DNA of 32,097 nt from JAADEM01 sp965371855 (GCA_965371855.1 CBDUZZ010000055.1:1-32097), one strand, 5' to 3'; positions 23,257-31,222 are shown, counted from the stretch's first letter. The notes: generated by a model not told the origin, from the sequence alone. Numbers and translations are program-made.

Positions 23257-24690
23257 TTGGAACAGAATACTAAACTATTATTAATAAAGCTTTTTGAAGA
23301 GTGGGCCGGCGAAAAAGCCAGGTCATACATTGCTTTACCACCTTCGGGCAGTTATCGTAAATATTATCGTATATCGGGGCGAAATAAAAGTGCAATAGGC
23401 ACATACAACAGTGACCATAAAGAGAATGTGGCATTTCTGGAGATGTCGAAACATTTTTTTGCCAAAGGATTAACGGTTCCTGAGATTTATGCCGAAGACC
23501 TGGATAATGATATCTATCTGCAACAAGACCTTGGCGACACATCTCTTTATGCATTTTTGCAGGGGATGCGTACAAACAAGGATTTCCCTGCAGAGTTGGT
23601 CTCTTTTTACAAACGTACACTTGATAGTCTGATTCTGTTTCAGATAGAAGGCGGTGATGGATTTGATTACACGAAATGTTATCCGCGGGATGCTTTTGAT
23701 CGTCAGAGTATGCTTTGGGACTTACACTATTTTAAATATTACTTTCTGAAACTGGCACGCATTCCGTTTGATGAGCAGTCGCTTGAAGATGATTATAACC
23801 GGTTGATAGATATATTGCTTGAAGCAGATTGTAAATATTTTATGTATCGTGATTTCCAGTCGCGCAATGTAATGGTTGTTGATGATGTGCCTGTGTTTAT
23901 CGATTACCAGGGAGGTAGAAAAGGTGCACTTCAATATGATGTTGCATCACTTCTTTACGATGCGAAGGCCGATATTCCTGATGATGTAAGACTTGAGTTG
24001 TTATCTCATTATATGGATGAACTTTCGGGATATATAACTTATGACCGTGAAGAGTTTGTGTCACACTATTATGGTTATGTACTTATACGTATGATGCAGG
24101 CCATGGGAGCATACGGCTTTCGGGGTTTTTATGAGAAAAAAGAACATTTCCTGCAAAGCATTCCTTATGCTATCGAAAATCTTAAATATCTGCTTGACAA
24201 TGTTACGTTTGCTATAGAACTCCCTGCTTTATTTATGGCATTAAGAAATATTACTGAGTCGGATGAGCTGATAAATATTGGCAAAACGGCTTCACAGTTA
24301 ACCGTTTCTATCAATAGCTTTTCATTTAAAAGAGGTATTCCTGTAGATGTATCGGGCAATGGAGGTGGACATGTATTTGATTGCCGCTGTTTGCACAATC
24401 CGGGCAAATACCCACAGTATAAAGATAAAACAGGTAAAGATACTGAGGTAATAGAGTTCTTCAGCAATGAGCCTGAAATGGATGATTTTTTGAATACAGT
24501 TTATGAAATTGTTTCTCAATCGGTTGATGTATATTTATTACGTGGATTTAAACATTTAATGGTCTCTTTTGGTTGTACAGGTGGTCAACATCGTTCGGTA
24601 TATTGTGCCGAGAAACTTACTGCCTTTTTGAATGAAAAGTATGATATTAATATTGTACTTAAGCATGTGGAACAGGAGATGAAGAGATGA
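23257..24690 (+). CDS. Sugar kinase (APH/AmgK-like) fused to a RapZ C-terminal domain
   Basis: This 477-residue protein joins two domains. Residues about 15-330 are an aminoglycoside-phosphotransferase fold: the catalytic loop YRDFQSRN (Asp199, Asn204), the metal-binding Asp216 in FIDYQGGRKGALQYDVASLLYD, and a QQDLGD segment. The closest role I can suggest is an anomeric amino-sugar kinase like AmgK. Residues about 350-477 match the RapZ C-terminal domain, with FSFKRGIPVD, VFDCRCLHNPG and GCTGGQHRSV (from 439); in E. coli this domain binds glucosamine-6-phosphate. The RapZ N-terminal P-loop domain is absent. A MurU-like nucleotidyltransferase follows. The start appears to be TTG 23257; the ATG at 23246 is out of frame. 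The 3' end overlaps an octamer array. Confidence 0.85.
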   Translation: MEQNTKLLLIKLFEEWAGEKARSYIALPPSGSYRKYYRISGRNKSAIGTYNSDHKENVAFLEMSKHFFAKGLTVPEIYAEDLDNDIYLQQDLGDTSLYAFLQGMRTNKDFPAELVSFYKRTLDSLILFQIEGGDGFDYTKCYPRDAFDRQSMLWDLHYFKYYFLKLARIPFDEQSLEDDYNRLIDILLEADCKYFMYRDFQSRNVMVVDDVPVFIDYQGGRKGALQYDVASLLYDAKADIPDDVRLELLSHYMDELSGYITYDREEFVSHYYGYVLIRMMQAMGAYGFRGFYEKKEHFLQSIPYAIENLKYLLDNVTFAIELPALFMALRNITESDELINIGKTASQLTVSINSFSFKRGIPVDVSGNGGGHVFDCRCLHNPGKYPQYKDKTGKDTEVIEFFSNEPEMDDFLNTVYEIVSQSVDVYLLRGFKHLMVSFGCTGGQHRSVYCAEKLTAFLNEKYDINIVLKHVEQEMKR

Positions 24691-24760
24691 AGAGATGATT
24701 TGATGATGTGGTGATTTGAGTAATTGAGGAGATGGTTATTTGATGATTTGAAGATAAAGA
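24681..24760 (+). repeat. Octamer array overlapping the 3' end of the kinase-RapZ gene (10 units)
   Basis: GAAGAGAT twice, GATTTGAT, GATGTGGT, GATTTGAG, TAATTGAG, GAGATGGT, TATTTGAT, GATTTGAA and GATAAAGA are ten phased 8-base units. The first two include the last codons and the TGA stop of the kinase-RapZ gene. Three heptamers (GATCAAG, TAACAAG, TAACAAG) follow at 24781-24801. Confidence 0.75.
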
Positions 24761-24841
24761 CTAAACACATAAGGTATTAGGATCAAGTAACAAGTAACAA
24801 GGACTTTGAGTTAGTGTGTTTGTATTTAAGTGCTTTAACCA

Positions 24842-24875
24842 TTCAACAATAGAACAATTTCAACAATAGAACAAT
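24842..24875 (+). repeat. 17-bp perfect tandem duplication upstream of the MurU-like gene
   Basis: TTCAACAATAGAACAAT occurs twice in direct succession (24842-24858 and 24859-24875), 7 bases before the ATG at 24883. The unit is built of AACAAT words about 8 bases apart. Confidence 0.8.
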
Positions 24876-24882
24876 ATAATTC

Positions 24883-25608
24883 ATGATAAATGCAATGATA
24901 TTTGCTGCCGGTTTAGGCACCCGGTTAAAACCGCTTACTGATGCTACTCCTAAGGCCATGGTTACATTTCTTGGAAAGCCTCTTTTGTGGAATGCAATCA
25001 AGAGTGCTGAAAAAGCCGGAGCTGAAAGGATTGTTGTAAATGTTCATCATTTTGCTGAACAGATAATAAATTACATTGATCAGGAGGAATGGGATAGTGA
25101 TGTGGTTATATCTGATGAGCGTGATGAACTATTGGATACAGGAGGAGGATTGTTAAAAGCGACCTCACTGTTTATTCCGAACAAACCCATTCTTATTCTA
25201 AATGCAGATATCATAACTTCTTTTAATCTAAAAGAAATAGTAAGCAGCCATATATCAATGCAGTGTGATGTCACACTATTGATTAGGAAACGTGAATCGT
25301 CGCGTTACCTGATTTTTGATGATGACATGGTGTTATGCGGATGGAAAAACGTAAAGACAGGAGAGACTATATTCGTAAGAGATAGTGATAATATGAGTGA
25401 TTATGGGTTTTGTGGCATTCAGGTTTTGAATTATGGTTTTTTAAAGGAGCTGGGAGAGCGAAGGAAGTTTTCCATTATTGAAGGATATCTGAAAACAGGA
25501 AGCTATACCAATATAAGAGGTCGTGTGCTTGACAGGCAATATGATTGGTTTGATGTTGGTAGTGTTGAGAAGCTAAAAGAGGCTGAACGGTTTTATTTTA
25601 GTAAATAG
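24883..25608 (+). CDS. Sugar-1-phosphate nucleotidyltransferase (MurU-like)
   Basis: This 241-residue enzyme transfers a nucleotide onto a sugar 1-phosphate. The N-terminal signature AAGLGTRLKPLTDATPKAMV is the pyrophosphorylase G-x-G-T-R motif with its lysine. NVHHFAEQIINYI, DTGGGLLKA and the metal-binding LILNADIIT follow, then a DVGSVEKLKEAE end. The gene follows a kinase of the AmgK type, and in the known pathway AmgK and MurU convert MurNAc to UDP-MurNAc for cell-wall recycling. A MurU role is therefore the leading inference; other substrates such as mannose-1-phosphate or glucose-1-phosphate cannot be excluded. The 192-base spacer from the kinase gene is made mostly of short tandem repeats. 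Confidence 0.85.
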   Translation: MINAMIFAAGLGTRLKPLTDATPKAMVTFLGKPLLWNAIKSAEKAGAERIVVNVHHFAEQIINYIDQEEWDSDVVISDERDELLDTGGGLLKATSLFIPNKPILILNADIITSFNLKEIVSSHISMQCDVTLLIRKRESSRYLIFDDDMVLCGWKNVKTGETIFVRDSDNMSDYGFCGIQVLNYGFLKELGERRKFSIIEGYLKTGSYTNIRGRVLDRQYDWFDVGSVEKLKEAERFYFSK

Positions 25609-25611
25609 AAT

Positions 25612-25619
25612 TATATTTG
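25612..25619 (+). promoter_or_regulatory. Candidate -7 box for nhaA
   Basis: TATATTTG matches TAnnTTTG exactly and starts 58 bases before the nhaA ATG. Confidence 0.45.
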
Positions 25620-25653
25620 CCAGATATTACATTTTTTATAATTATTAGAATTC

Positions 25654-25667
25654 TATCTACATAGATA
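25654..25667. promoter_or_regulatory. 14-bp dyad immediately upstream of nhaA
   Basis: TATCTA and TAGATA form perfect arms around CA, two bases before the ATG at 25670. It could be an operator or affect translation; the two-base gap makes a hairpin unlikely. Confidence 0.35.
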
Positions 25668-25669
25668 CT

Positions 25670-27040
25670 ATGCATACAGTCAGTTCTTCCGGACAGATTA
25701 AGAGAACAACAGATCCTTTTGAACGATTTCTAAAGTTTATTTCCAAGGGTAGTTTGTTGCTGATATTTGCTGCAGCATTCGCAGTTATTTGGGCTAATGT
25801 GGATCACAAATCATATGATCATGTTTGGCATACACTTTTTACAATTGATGCTTCACTATTTTTTATAAAGATGAGTGTTTTGGATTGGATTAATGATGGA
25901 TTAATGGCTATCTTTTTCTTTGTTGTCGGACTTGAAATAAAGCGTGAATTCCTGGCAGGTGAGTTAAGTTCAGTAAGGCAGGCCAGCTTTCCTATTGTGG
26001 CAGCTCTTGGGGGTATGATTGTCCCGGTAATTATTTTTAAACTTTTCGGATTGCAAAGTGAATCTGCTGCCGGTTGGGGTATTCCTATGGCTACTGATAT
26101 TGCTTTTTCTTTGGGTGTTTTGGCTGTTTTGGGAAAGAGAGTTCCTTTAAGTCTTAAAGTGTTTCTGACGGCATTGGCAATTGTTGATGATTTGGGAGCA
26201 GTATTGATTATTGCGCTGTTTTACGGTGGTAACCTTAACTGGATTTCTTTGTTCATTGCATTTGGTTTATTGGCTATTTTGATTATTGCTAACAGAATGA
26301 ATATTCAGGATTTGCGTTTATATACTTTTGTTGGTTTTGTTGTATGGTATTTCTTTCTGATGTCTGGCGTTAACGGTCCCGGAACGGGTTTGCATGCTAC
26401 TATTGCCGGTGTTTTGGTGGCTTTTACTATTCCGGCACGACCCAGAATAAGTGCAGCTGATTTCATAAATGATATCAAACAAACTATATTCAGGTTTGAT
26501 AAGGCATCAAAGAAAAACAGAAAAATAGTATTGTCTCATGAGAAGTTGTCGGTTATTAATAATGTTGAATATTCTGTTAAAGAGGTGCAAAGCCCACTGC
26601 AATATATAGAAAACCAGTTTCAGGGGTTTGTGAATATGGTGATTATACCTTTGTTTGCTTTTGCGAATGCAGGCGTTACACTATTTTCTGATGCCGGGGA
26701 TTTTGTTTTTACTACTGTGTCTTTTGCTATTGTTATAAGCCTGATTGCAGGAAAAACAATTGGTATTACTTTGTTTGCATGGCTGGCTGTTAAATTTAAA
26801 CTGGCAATAAAACCAAGGAAATCATCATGGCTATCATTTATCGGTTTAGCTATTTTGGGGGGTATTGGTTTTACAATGTCAATTTTTATTGCCAGCCTGG
26901 CTTATGAAAGTGATTTATTAAACCAGGCAAAGATTGGAATATTTATCGGTTCAATTATTGCAGGTGTTGTTGGTTACTTTCTGCTTAGGTACTCTTTGAG
27001 AAAGGATGAAGAGAGGGTTAGCAGAATGTTGAGAAGGTAG
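25670..27040 (+). CDS. nhaA: Na+/H+ antiporter NhaA
   Basis: NhaA is an inner-membrane antiporter that exchanges one sodium ion for two protons, maintaining sodium and pH balance. The 456-residue protein has the core motifs GLEIKREFLAGELSS, MATDIAFSLGVLAVLG and ALAIVDDLGAVLIIALFY, which hold the aspartates matching E. coli Asp133, Asp163 and Asp164. NGPGTGLHATIAGVLVA and PLFAFANAGVTL follow. It is longer than E. coli NhaA (388) because of a charged loop at about 265-315 (FRFDKASKKNRKIVLSHEK), as in many Bacteroidota members. A -7 box and a dyad lie upstream. It converges with gldB. Confidence 0.94.
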   Translation: MHTVSSSGQIKRTTDPFERFLKFISKGSLLLIFAAAFAVIWANVDHKSYDHVWHTLFTIDASLFFIKMSVLDWINDGLMAIFFFVVGLEIKREFLAGELSSVRQASFPIVAALGGMIVPVIIFKLFGLQSESAAGWGIPMATDIAFSLGVLAVLGKRVPLSLKVFLTALAIVDDLGAVLIIALFYGGNLNWISLFIAFGLLAILIIANRMNIQDLRLYTFVGFVVWYFFLMSGVNGPGTGLHATIAGVLVAFTIPARPRISAADFINDIKQTIFRFDKASKKNRKIVLSHEKLSVINNVEYSVKEVQSPLQYIENQFQGFVNMVIIPLFAFANAGVTLFSDAGDFVFTTVSFAIVISLIAGKTIGITLFAWLAVKFKLAIKPRKSSWLSFIGLAILGGIGFTMSIFIASLAYESDLLNQAKIGIFIGSIIAGVVGYFLLRYSLRKDEERVSRMLRR

Positions 27041-27251
27041 TACCAGTCTTCAGGTTTATGATGACTTCTGTTCACTGTCAATGCTTGAAATACGTTGACC
27101 ACTGACACAAAACAATATCCTCATGAACAGTTTATAACACAAGGGAAATAATTAGACATAGTAGAAAAAATGAACGAAAACACCGACAGAAGAAACCTTA
27201 CAGTATGAATTATAAACGATTATGATAGTTTCTTAACTAAACGACATTGGG

Positions 27252-27272
27252 TCATCAATCGTCAATCCTTAA
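27252..27272 (+). repeat. Short heptamer array at the gldB stop codon (3 units)
   Basis: TCATCAA, TCGTCAA and TCCTTAA are three phased 7-base units. The last overlaps the gldB stop (27269-27271 on the minus strand). The other 200 bases back to nhaA show no gene; they share the word ATAACACAAGG with the array near 21360. Confidence 0.45.
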
Positions 27273-28276
27273 TGCGGACTATATCCGGAACCTGACAATA
27301 CCTTTTGTCCGTTTTGTTCGATCATAAGATCGCGTAGTGTAATATTAGGATTTTTATTCATGTATTTTTCAATGATTTTGTATCCTACATAAGCACCAAT
27401 CTTTCCGGGTGAGTCTTGGCCGAGATAGGAGTTAAAGGGCCCATCGCCAATATATTTCTGAATAACCATTCTGTCGGTACTAAAAAGGTGCTTTTGTTCA
27501 ATCATATATCCCCAAATATCTGCTTCGAAATTCTCAGTCCACTCCAGCTGCTTTTCAGTGAAATCAAATAACAAGGTGTCAGCAAGTTCAGGGCAAGTTT
27601 GATGAATGAAGTATAATACTTTCCCCTGATATACCAGATTGTTCAATAAGTTGAATTTTTCAGGCTGGAATGGATAATTAGTCAAAGCAGTTGCTTTCAT
27701 GATGTCAGGAACCACTTTTTCAGGAATCATACTTCTTCGTACGTAATTATATATTTCCAACCATTGATAAAACATACAGTCTGCACCGAGATATTTCTCC
27801 AGACTAACTGATACCCATGCTGAATCAACAACTATAGATTGGTTAAAACCCGAAATATGAAAATAGACATCCGGGCAATTTTCTTCAGGGAAATAGTGTT
27901 TATAGTATTTGAATGCATTTTCAATGTCCGGTTTAAACCTGTTTATGTCAGGATACAAAGAGTCAATTTTTCTAAATACATCCCTGTTGGCATCATATTC
28001 TAAGAACTCTTTCAGGTACTGCGTAAATGCCGTATCGTTAGGTGAGCCAATGCGTAGAACCTTTACGCAGATAGCTTCCAGATAATTGCCGTACTTCTTT
28101 TTTAATCCCGGAAGGTGATGTTTAATGCTGTCTGGCGGAATTTCACTTAAGTCCTTATAAAAAGGAATAAGCTTAAAATCTACCTCTATGTTACTTACAT
28201 CAGGTGCGTTCCCTGAATTGGAACATGATAAAAAAACAGTTGTCAGAAATAATAAAACTAATGAAATGTATCTCAT
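27269..28276 (-). CDS. gldB: Gliding motility lipoprotein GldB homologue
   Basis: GldB is an envelope lipoprotein needed for gliding in Flavobacterium and also found in many non-gliding relatives; its biochemical role is unclear. The 335-residue product starts with a lipoprotein signal (MRYISLVLLFLTTVFLSC, Cys18). The recognisable stretches are SNIEVDFKLIPFYKDL near the N-terminus and GPFNSYLGQDSPGKIGAYVGYKIIEKYM near the C-terminus, both characteristic of GldB. nadE lies close by, an association known from Flavobacterium, although here the two are divergent with a barrel gene between. The role as a motility gene is inferred by homology only. Confidence 0.82.
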   Translation of the reverse strand: MRYISLVLLFLTTVFLSCSNSGNAPDVSNIEVDFKLIPFYKDLSEIPPDSIKHHLPGLKKKYGNYLEAICVKVLRIGSPNDTAFTQYLKEFLEYDANRDVFRKIDSLYPDINRFKPDIENAFKYYKHYFPEENCPDVYFHISGFNQSIVVDSAWVSVSLEKYLGADCMFYQWLEIYNYVRRSMIPEKVVPDIMKATALTNYPFQPEKFNLLNNLVYQGKVLYFIHQTCPELADTLLFDFTEKQLEWTENFEADIWGYMIEQKHLFSTDRMVIQKYIGDGPFNSYLGQDSPGKIGAYVGYKIIEKYMNKNPNITLRDLMIEQNGQKVLSGSGYSPH

Positions 28277-28368
28277 GTGATTTTTTTTTTTATATCCAAG
28301 ATTGAACTTTGTTTTACAAAATAAAGAACTTTCTTTTGATATGCGTATAAAATTACAAATGACATAGG

Positions 28369-28376
28369 TATTTTTG
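28369..28376 (+). promoter_or_regulatory. Candidate -7 box for the PorT-like gene
   Basis: TATTTTTG on the plus strand, 128 bases before the ATG at 28504, in the gap between gldB and the barrel gene. Confidence 0.35.
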
Positions 28377-28503
28377 TGGATATTTGTAGAAAAAGTGAAC
28401 TAACCCGAGCTTTTAATTAAGTTTGTTGTATTGTTTAGGTAAATAGTTATAATTTGTTTTGTAATATTTTGTAGTGTTTAATAAATTGAAAATAGATAAA
28501 AGG

Positions 28504-29148
28504 ATGAAGAAAAAGTTTTTTAGTGTTGTGATTTTTTGTTTTTTGATGCTTTCTGTATACGGACAGAGTGAAAAAGGAAACAGGTTTTCATTCTTATTAA
28601 GTCCCCAGATGTCCTGGATGAAGTCAGACCATATAGCAGTAAATTCTAACGGACATGTTTTTGGTTATAATTTTGGGATAGTATATGATCGTTTTTTTGA
28701 TGAAAATTATGCATTCTCTACAGGGGTTGTTATTAACTCAACCGGTGGAAAATTAACATACAGAGATAATGTAATGGCTGATATAGGTGGCGAACAGATT
28801 GAGGTTGCAGACCTTGATTACAAGTTAAAATATATTGAAATACCGTTTGGACTGAAATTGTTGACTAATGATTTCAGACGATCAAGATTTTATGGTGAGA
28901 TGGGATTGTTTATGCAGTTTAACATCAAAGCCAGAGATGGTAACGGAAAATCGTTAAATGAAGAGGTTAATCTGTTCGATATGGGTTATCATATTGGTGG
29001 TGGTATGGAATATTCCCTGGGAGGAACTACCTGGTTAATGTTTGGAATCAGATATAACAGCGGTTTTGTTGATGTTACGGATAATAGTACGATTGATGAC
29101 AAAACAAACTTACAAAGACTTGAGTTTCGTTTTGGAGTGATATTTTAG
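28504..29148 (+). CDS. Outer-membrane beta-barrel protein (PorT-like family)
   Basis: This 214-residue exported protein has a clear signal peptide (MKKKFFSVVIFCFLMLSVYGQ). About eight amphipathic strands follow, rich in Gly, Tyr and Phe (NGHVFGYNFGIVYDRF, YSLGGTTWLMFGIRY), ending in FRFGVIF with a terminal Phe, as expected for an outer-membrane barrel. It resembles the small porin/PorT-like families of Bacteroidota. Start: ATG 28504; a GTG at 28474 would place ten residues before the signal. It stands divergently from gldB and upstream of nadE, so a link to gliding or type IX secretion is possible but not shown. A 20-unit heptamer array begins on the base after its stop codon. Confidence 0.75.
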   Translation: MKKKFFSVVIFCFLMLSVYGQSEKGNRFSFLLSPQMSWMKSDHIAVNSNGHVFGYNFGIVYDRFFDENYAFSTGVVINSTGGKLTYRDNVMADIGGEQIEVADLDYKLKYIEIPFGLKLLTNDFRRSRFYGEMGLFMQFNIKARDGNGKSLNEEVNLFDMGYHIGGGMEYSLGGTTWLMFGIRYNSGFVDVTDNSTIDDKTNLQRLEFRFGVIF

Positions 29149-29288
29149 AGGTGTAAGGTGTAAGGTGTAAGGTACAAGGTGTAGGGTGTAAGGTGTAAGG
29201 CAAAAGGTGTAAGGTGTAAGGTGCAAGGTGTAAGGTACAAGGTGTAGGGTGTAAGGTGTAAGGCAAAAGGTATAAGGTGTAAGGTGTA
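29149..29288 (+). repeat. 20-unit heptamer array (AGGTGTA)n with 63-bp higher-order repeat
   Basis: Twenty exactly phased 7-base units, mostly AGGTGTA, with variants AGGTACA, GGGTGTA, AGGCAAA, AGGTGCA and AGGTATA. The pattern AGGTACA, AGGTGTA, GGGTGTA, AGGTGTA, AGGCAAA in units 4-8 (29170-29204) recurs in units 13-17 (29233-29267), an offset of 9 units (63 bp). It abuts the barrel gene's stop. Confidence 0.95.
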
Positions 29289-29379
29289 TTTCGGAAAAGG
29301 GAATGGTGATATAGTTTTTAGCGAATTTATTGATTTAACGAATCATTTTGGTTGTAAAATAATTATTAAGATATTACAG

Positions 29380-31029
29380 ATGAAAATAGCATTAGCACAA
29401 CTCAATTATCACGTTGCCAACTTTGAGTTCAATACGAAAAAAATAATAGAGGTAATCGAAGATGTAAAAGGGCAAGGTGCAGACTTGATTGTTTTTTCAG
29501 AGTTGGCTGTTTGTGGGTATCCTCCATATGATTTTCTTGAAAAGAAAGAGTTTATAGAGAGTTGTGAAAAGGCGGTAAAAGAGATATCAACACATTGCAC
29601 AGATGTGGCTGCTATTGTGGGTGCTCCCAGTATCAACCCGGAAGTAAAAGGGAAAAATCTTTTTAACTCAGCATATTTTTTGGCTGATGGAGGCGTGAAA
29701 TCCGTGACACATAAAACCCTTCTGCCAAATTATGATGTGTTTGATGAGTATCGCTATTTTGAGCCTAACAGCCGGTTTAATGTGGTTGAGTATAGGGGTA
29801 AAAATATTGCAGTTACTGTTTGTGAAGATCTTTGGGATGAGCAACCTGTAGCTAATTCTTTTGCCCGCAGCAAGCTGTATACCAAATCACCAATGGAGGA
29901 GCTGATAGCTTTATCTCCTGATTTTGTGGTAAATATTGCCGCATCACCATTTTCATATTCACACGTTAAAATACGTCGCTCAATAGTTCAAAGAAAAGCG
30001 AAAAATTATAGTGTGCCAATTGTGTATGTTAATCAGGTTGGTGCCAATACTGATCTGGTGTTTGATGGGAACAGTATGGTGGTGAACAGTAAGGGAGAGG
30101 TAGTTAAGCAATTGATAGGGTTCTCTGAAGACACGCAGACTGTTGAGATGAATGAGATTGATACTCTCGAAGAAATAAAATTTGAGAAACCGGATAAGAT
30201 TAAGAATATTCAGGATGCATTGGTACTGGGCGTCAGGGATTATTTTGTTAAGATGGGATTTAAAAAGGCTACTCTTGGTCTTTCGGGAGGAATAGATTCG
30301 GCTGTTACAATTGTAATTGCAGTAATGGCTCTTGGTGCAGAGAATGTGAGGGTTCTGCTTTTACCAAGTAAATACTCGTCCAATCATTCTATAAAAGATG
30401 CGGTTGATTTGGCCGTGAATTTGGGCATTCAGTACGATACTGTACCTATCGGGAGTATTGTCTCTGATTTTGAATCAACACTGGAGACTCTGTTCAAAGG
30501 TTTTAAACCTGATGTGGCTGAAGAGAATATTCAGGCGCGTATTCGTGGTACTCTACTGATGGCTCTGTCGAATAAGTTCGGCCATATTTTGCTTAACACA
30601 TCTAACAAAAGCGAAGCTGCCGTTGGGTACGGAACACTGTATGGCGATATGAATGGCGGATTATCGGTATTGGGAGATGTGTACAAAACTGAAGTGCTTA
30701 AACTTGCCAGATTTATCAATCGTGATAAAGAGATAATACCGGAAAATACCATTGTAAAACCACCATCGGCCGAGTTGAGGCCGGATCAGAAAGATTCTGA
30801 TTCACTACCCGATTATGATATCCTCGACAAAGTATTGTACAAATACATTGAGCTTGAACAGTCACCCGATGAGATTATTGCAGCAGGTTTTGATGAGGCT
30901 GTTGTGAAACGAGCTATTCGTCTTGTGAATATGAATGAGTACAAACGATTCCAATCTCCACCTATTATCAGGGTATCAAGTAAGGCCTTCGGTATAGGAA
31001 GAAGAATGCCACTGGTAGCGAAGTATTAA
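29380..31029 (+). CDS. nadE: Glutamine-dependent NAD+ synthetase
   Basis: NadE makes NAD+ from nicotinic acid adenine dinucleotide, ATP and glutamine. The 549-residue protein joins a nitrilase-type glutaminase domain (1-260) to an NAD synthase domain. The glutaminase Glu41-Lys112-Cys148 triad is visible in FSELAVCGYPPYD, HKTLLPNYDVFDEYRYF and TVCEDLWDE. The synthase has the PP-loop SGGIDS near residue 298, TSNKSEAAVGYGTLYGDMNGG and PPSAELRPDQKDSDSLPDY. Start: ATG 29380 gives the canonical MKIALAQLN; a GTG at 29284 lies inside the heptamer array and is rejected. Confidence 0.95.
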   Translation: MKIALAQLNYHVANFEFNTKKIIEVIEDVKGQGADLIVFSELAVCGYPPYDFLEKKEFIESCEKAVKEISTHCTDVAAIVGAPSINPEVKGKNLFNSAYFLADGGVKSVTHKTLLPNYDVFDEYRYFEPNSRFNVVEYRGKNIAVTVCEDLWDEQPVANSFARSKLYTKSPMEELIALSPDFVVNIAASPFSYSHVKIRRSIVQRKAKNYSVPIVYVNQVGANTDLVFDGNSMVVNSKGEVVKQLIGFSEDTQTVEMNEIDTLEEIKFEKPDKIKNIQDALVLGVRDYFVKMGFKKATLGLSGGIDSAVTIVIAVMALGAENVRVLLLPSKYSSNHSIKDAVDLAVNLGIQYDTVPIGSIVSDFESTLETLFKGFKPDVAEENIQARIRGTLLMALSNKFGHILLNTSNKSEAAVGYGTLYGDMNGGLSVLGDVYKTEVLKLARFINRDKEIIPENTIVKPPSAELRPDQKDSDSLPDYDILDKVLYKYIELEQSPDEIIAAGFDEAVVKRAIRLVNMNEYKRFQSPPIIRVSSKAFGIGRRMPLVAKY

Positions 31030-31053
31030 ATAGAGGTTGAAAAAATAAATAAG

Positions 31054-31182
31054 ATGAAGACTTTGTTAGAACCGGATATGTATTATCACATATACAGTCA
31101 TGCAAACGGAAAAGAGAATCTATTTGAAAACGAAGATAATTATCGCTTCTTTCTAAATCGAAAACAGGATAAAAATCCCTGA
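31054..31182 (+). pseudogene. Remnant of a REP-associated tyrosine transposase (N-terminus only)
   Basis: A 42-residue frame reads MKTLLEPDMYYHIYSHANGK, then ENLFENEDNYRFFLNR, then KQDKNP and a stop. This matches the N-terminus of Y1-type REP-associated transposases of Bacteroidota, whose usual form is close to YYHIYNRANG.ENLF..DENYRFFL. The match ends near residue 36; the catalytic HxH motif and tyrosine are absent, so it cannot be active. Full-length relatives have about 180 residues. It starts 24 bases after the nadE stop. The remnant may have arisen by deletion, leaving the 5' end. No terminal inverted repeats were seen. Confidence 0.75.
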
Positions 31183-31208
31183 ATCTTTCGAGTTAACTTC
31201 AATTTTTG

Positions 31209-31216
31209 TACATTTG
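31209..31216 (+). promoter_or_regulatory. Candidate -7 box for the Crp/Fnr gene
   Basis: TACATTTG matches TAnnTTTG exactly and lies 33 bases before the ATG at 31250. Confidence 0.5.
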
Positions 31217-31222
31217 TGTTAT

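Noticed and set aside
27041..27268. Possible small gene between nhaA and gldB
   Set aside because: Only frames of about 15 codons were found, with no recognisable product; the gap also shows no clear terminator.
29075..29266. Minus-strand open frame with a repetitive YTLHPTPC-type product
   Set aside because: It is just the translation of the 7-base array; a 7-base period gives a 7-residue pattern in any open frame. No start signal or homologue.
29284..29379. Upstream GTG start for nadE
   Set aside because: It begins inside the heptamer array and adds 32 residues not seen in the family; the ATG at 29380 gives the canonical start.
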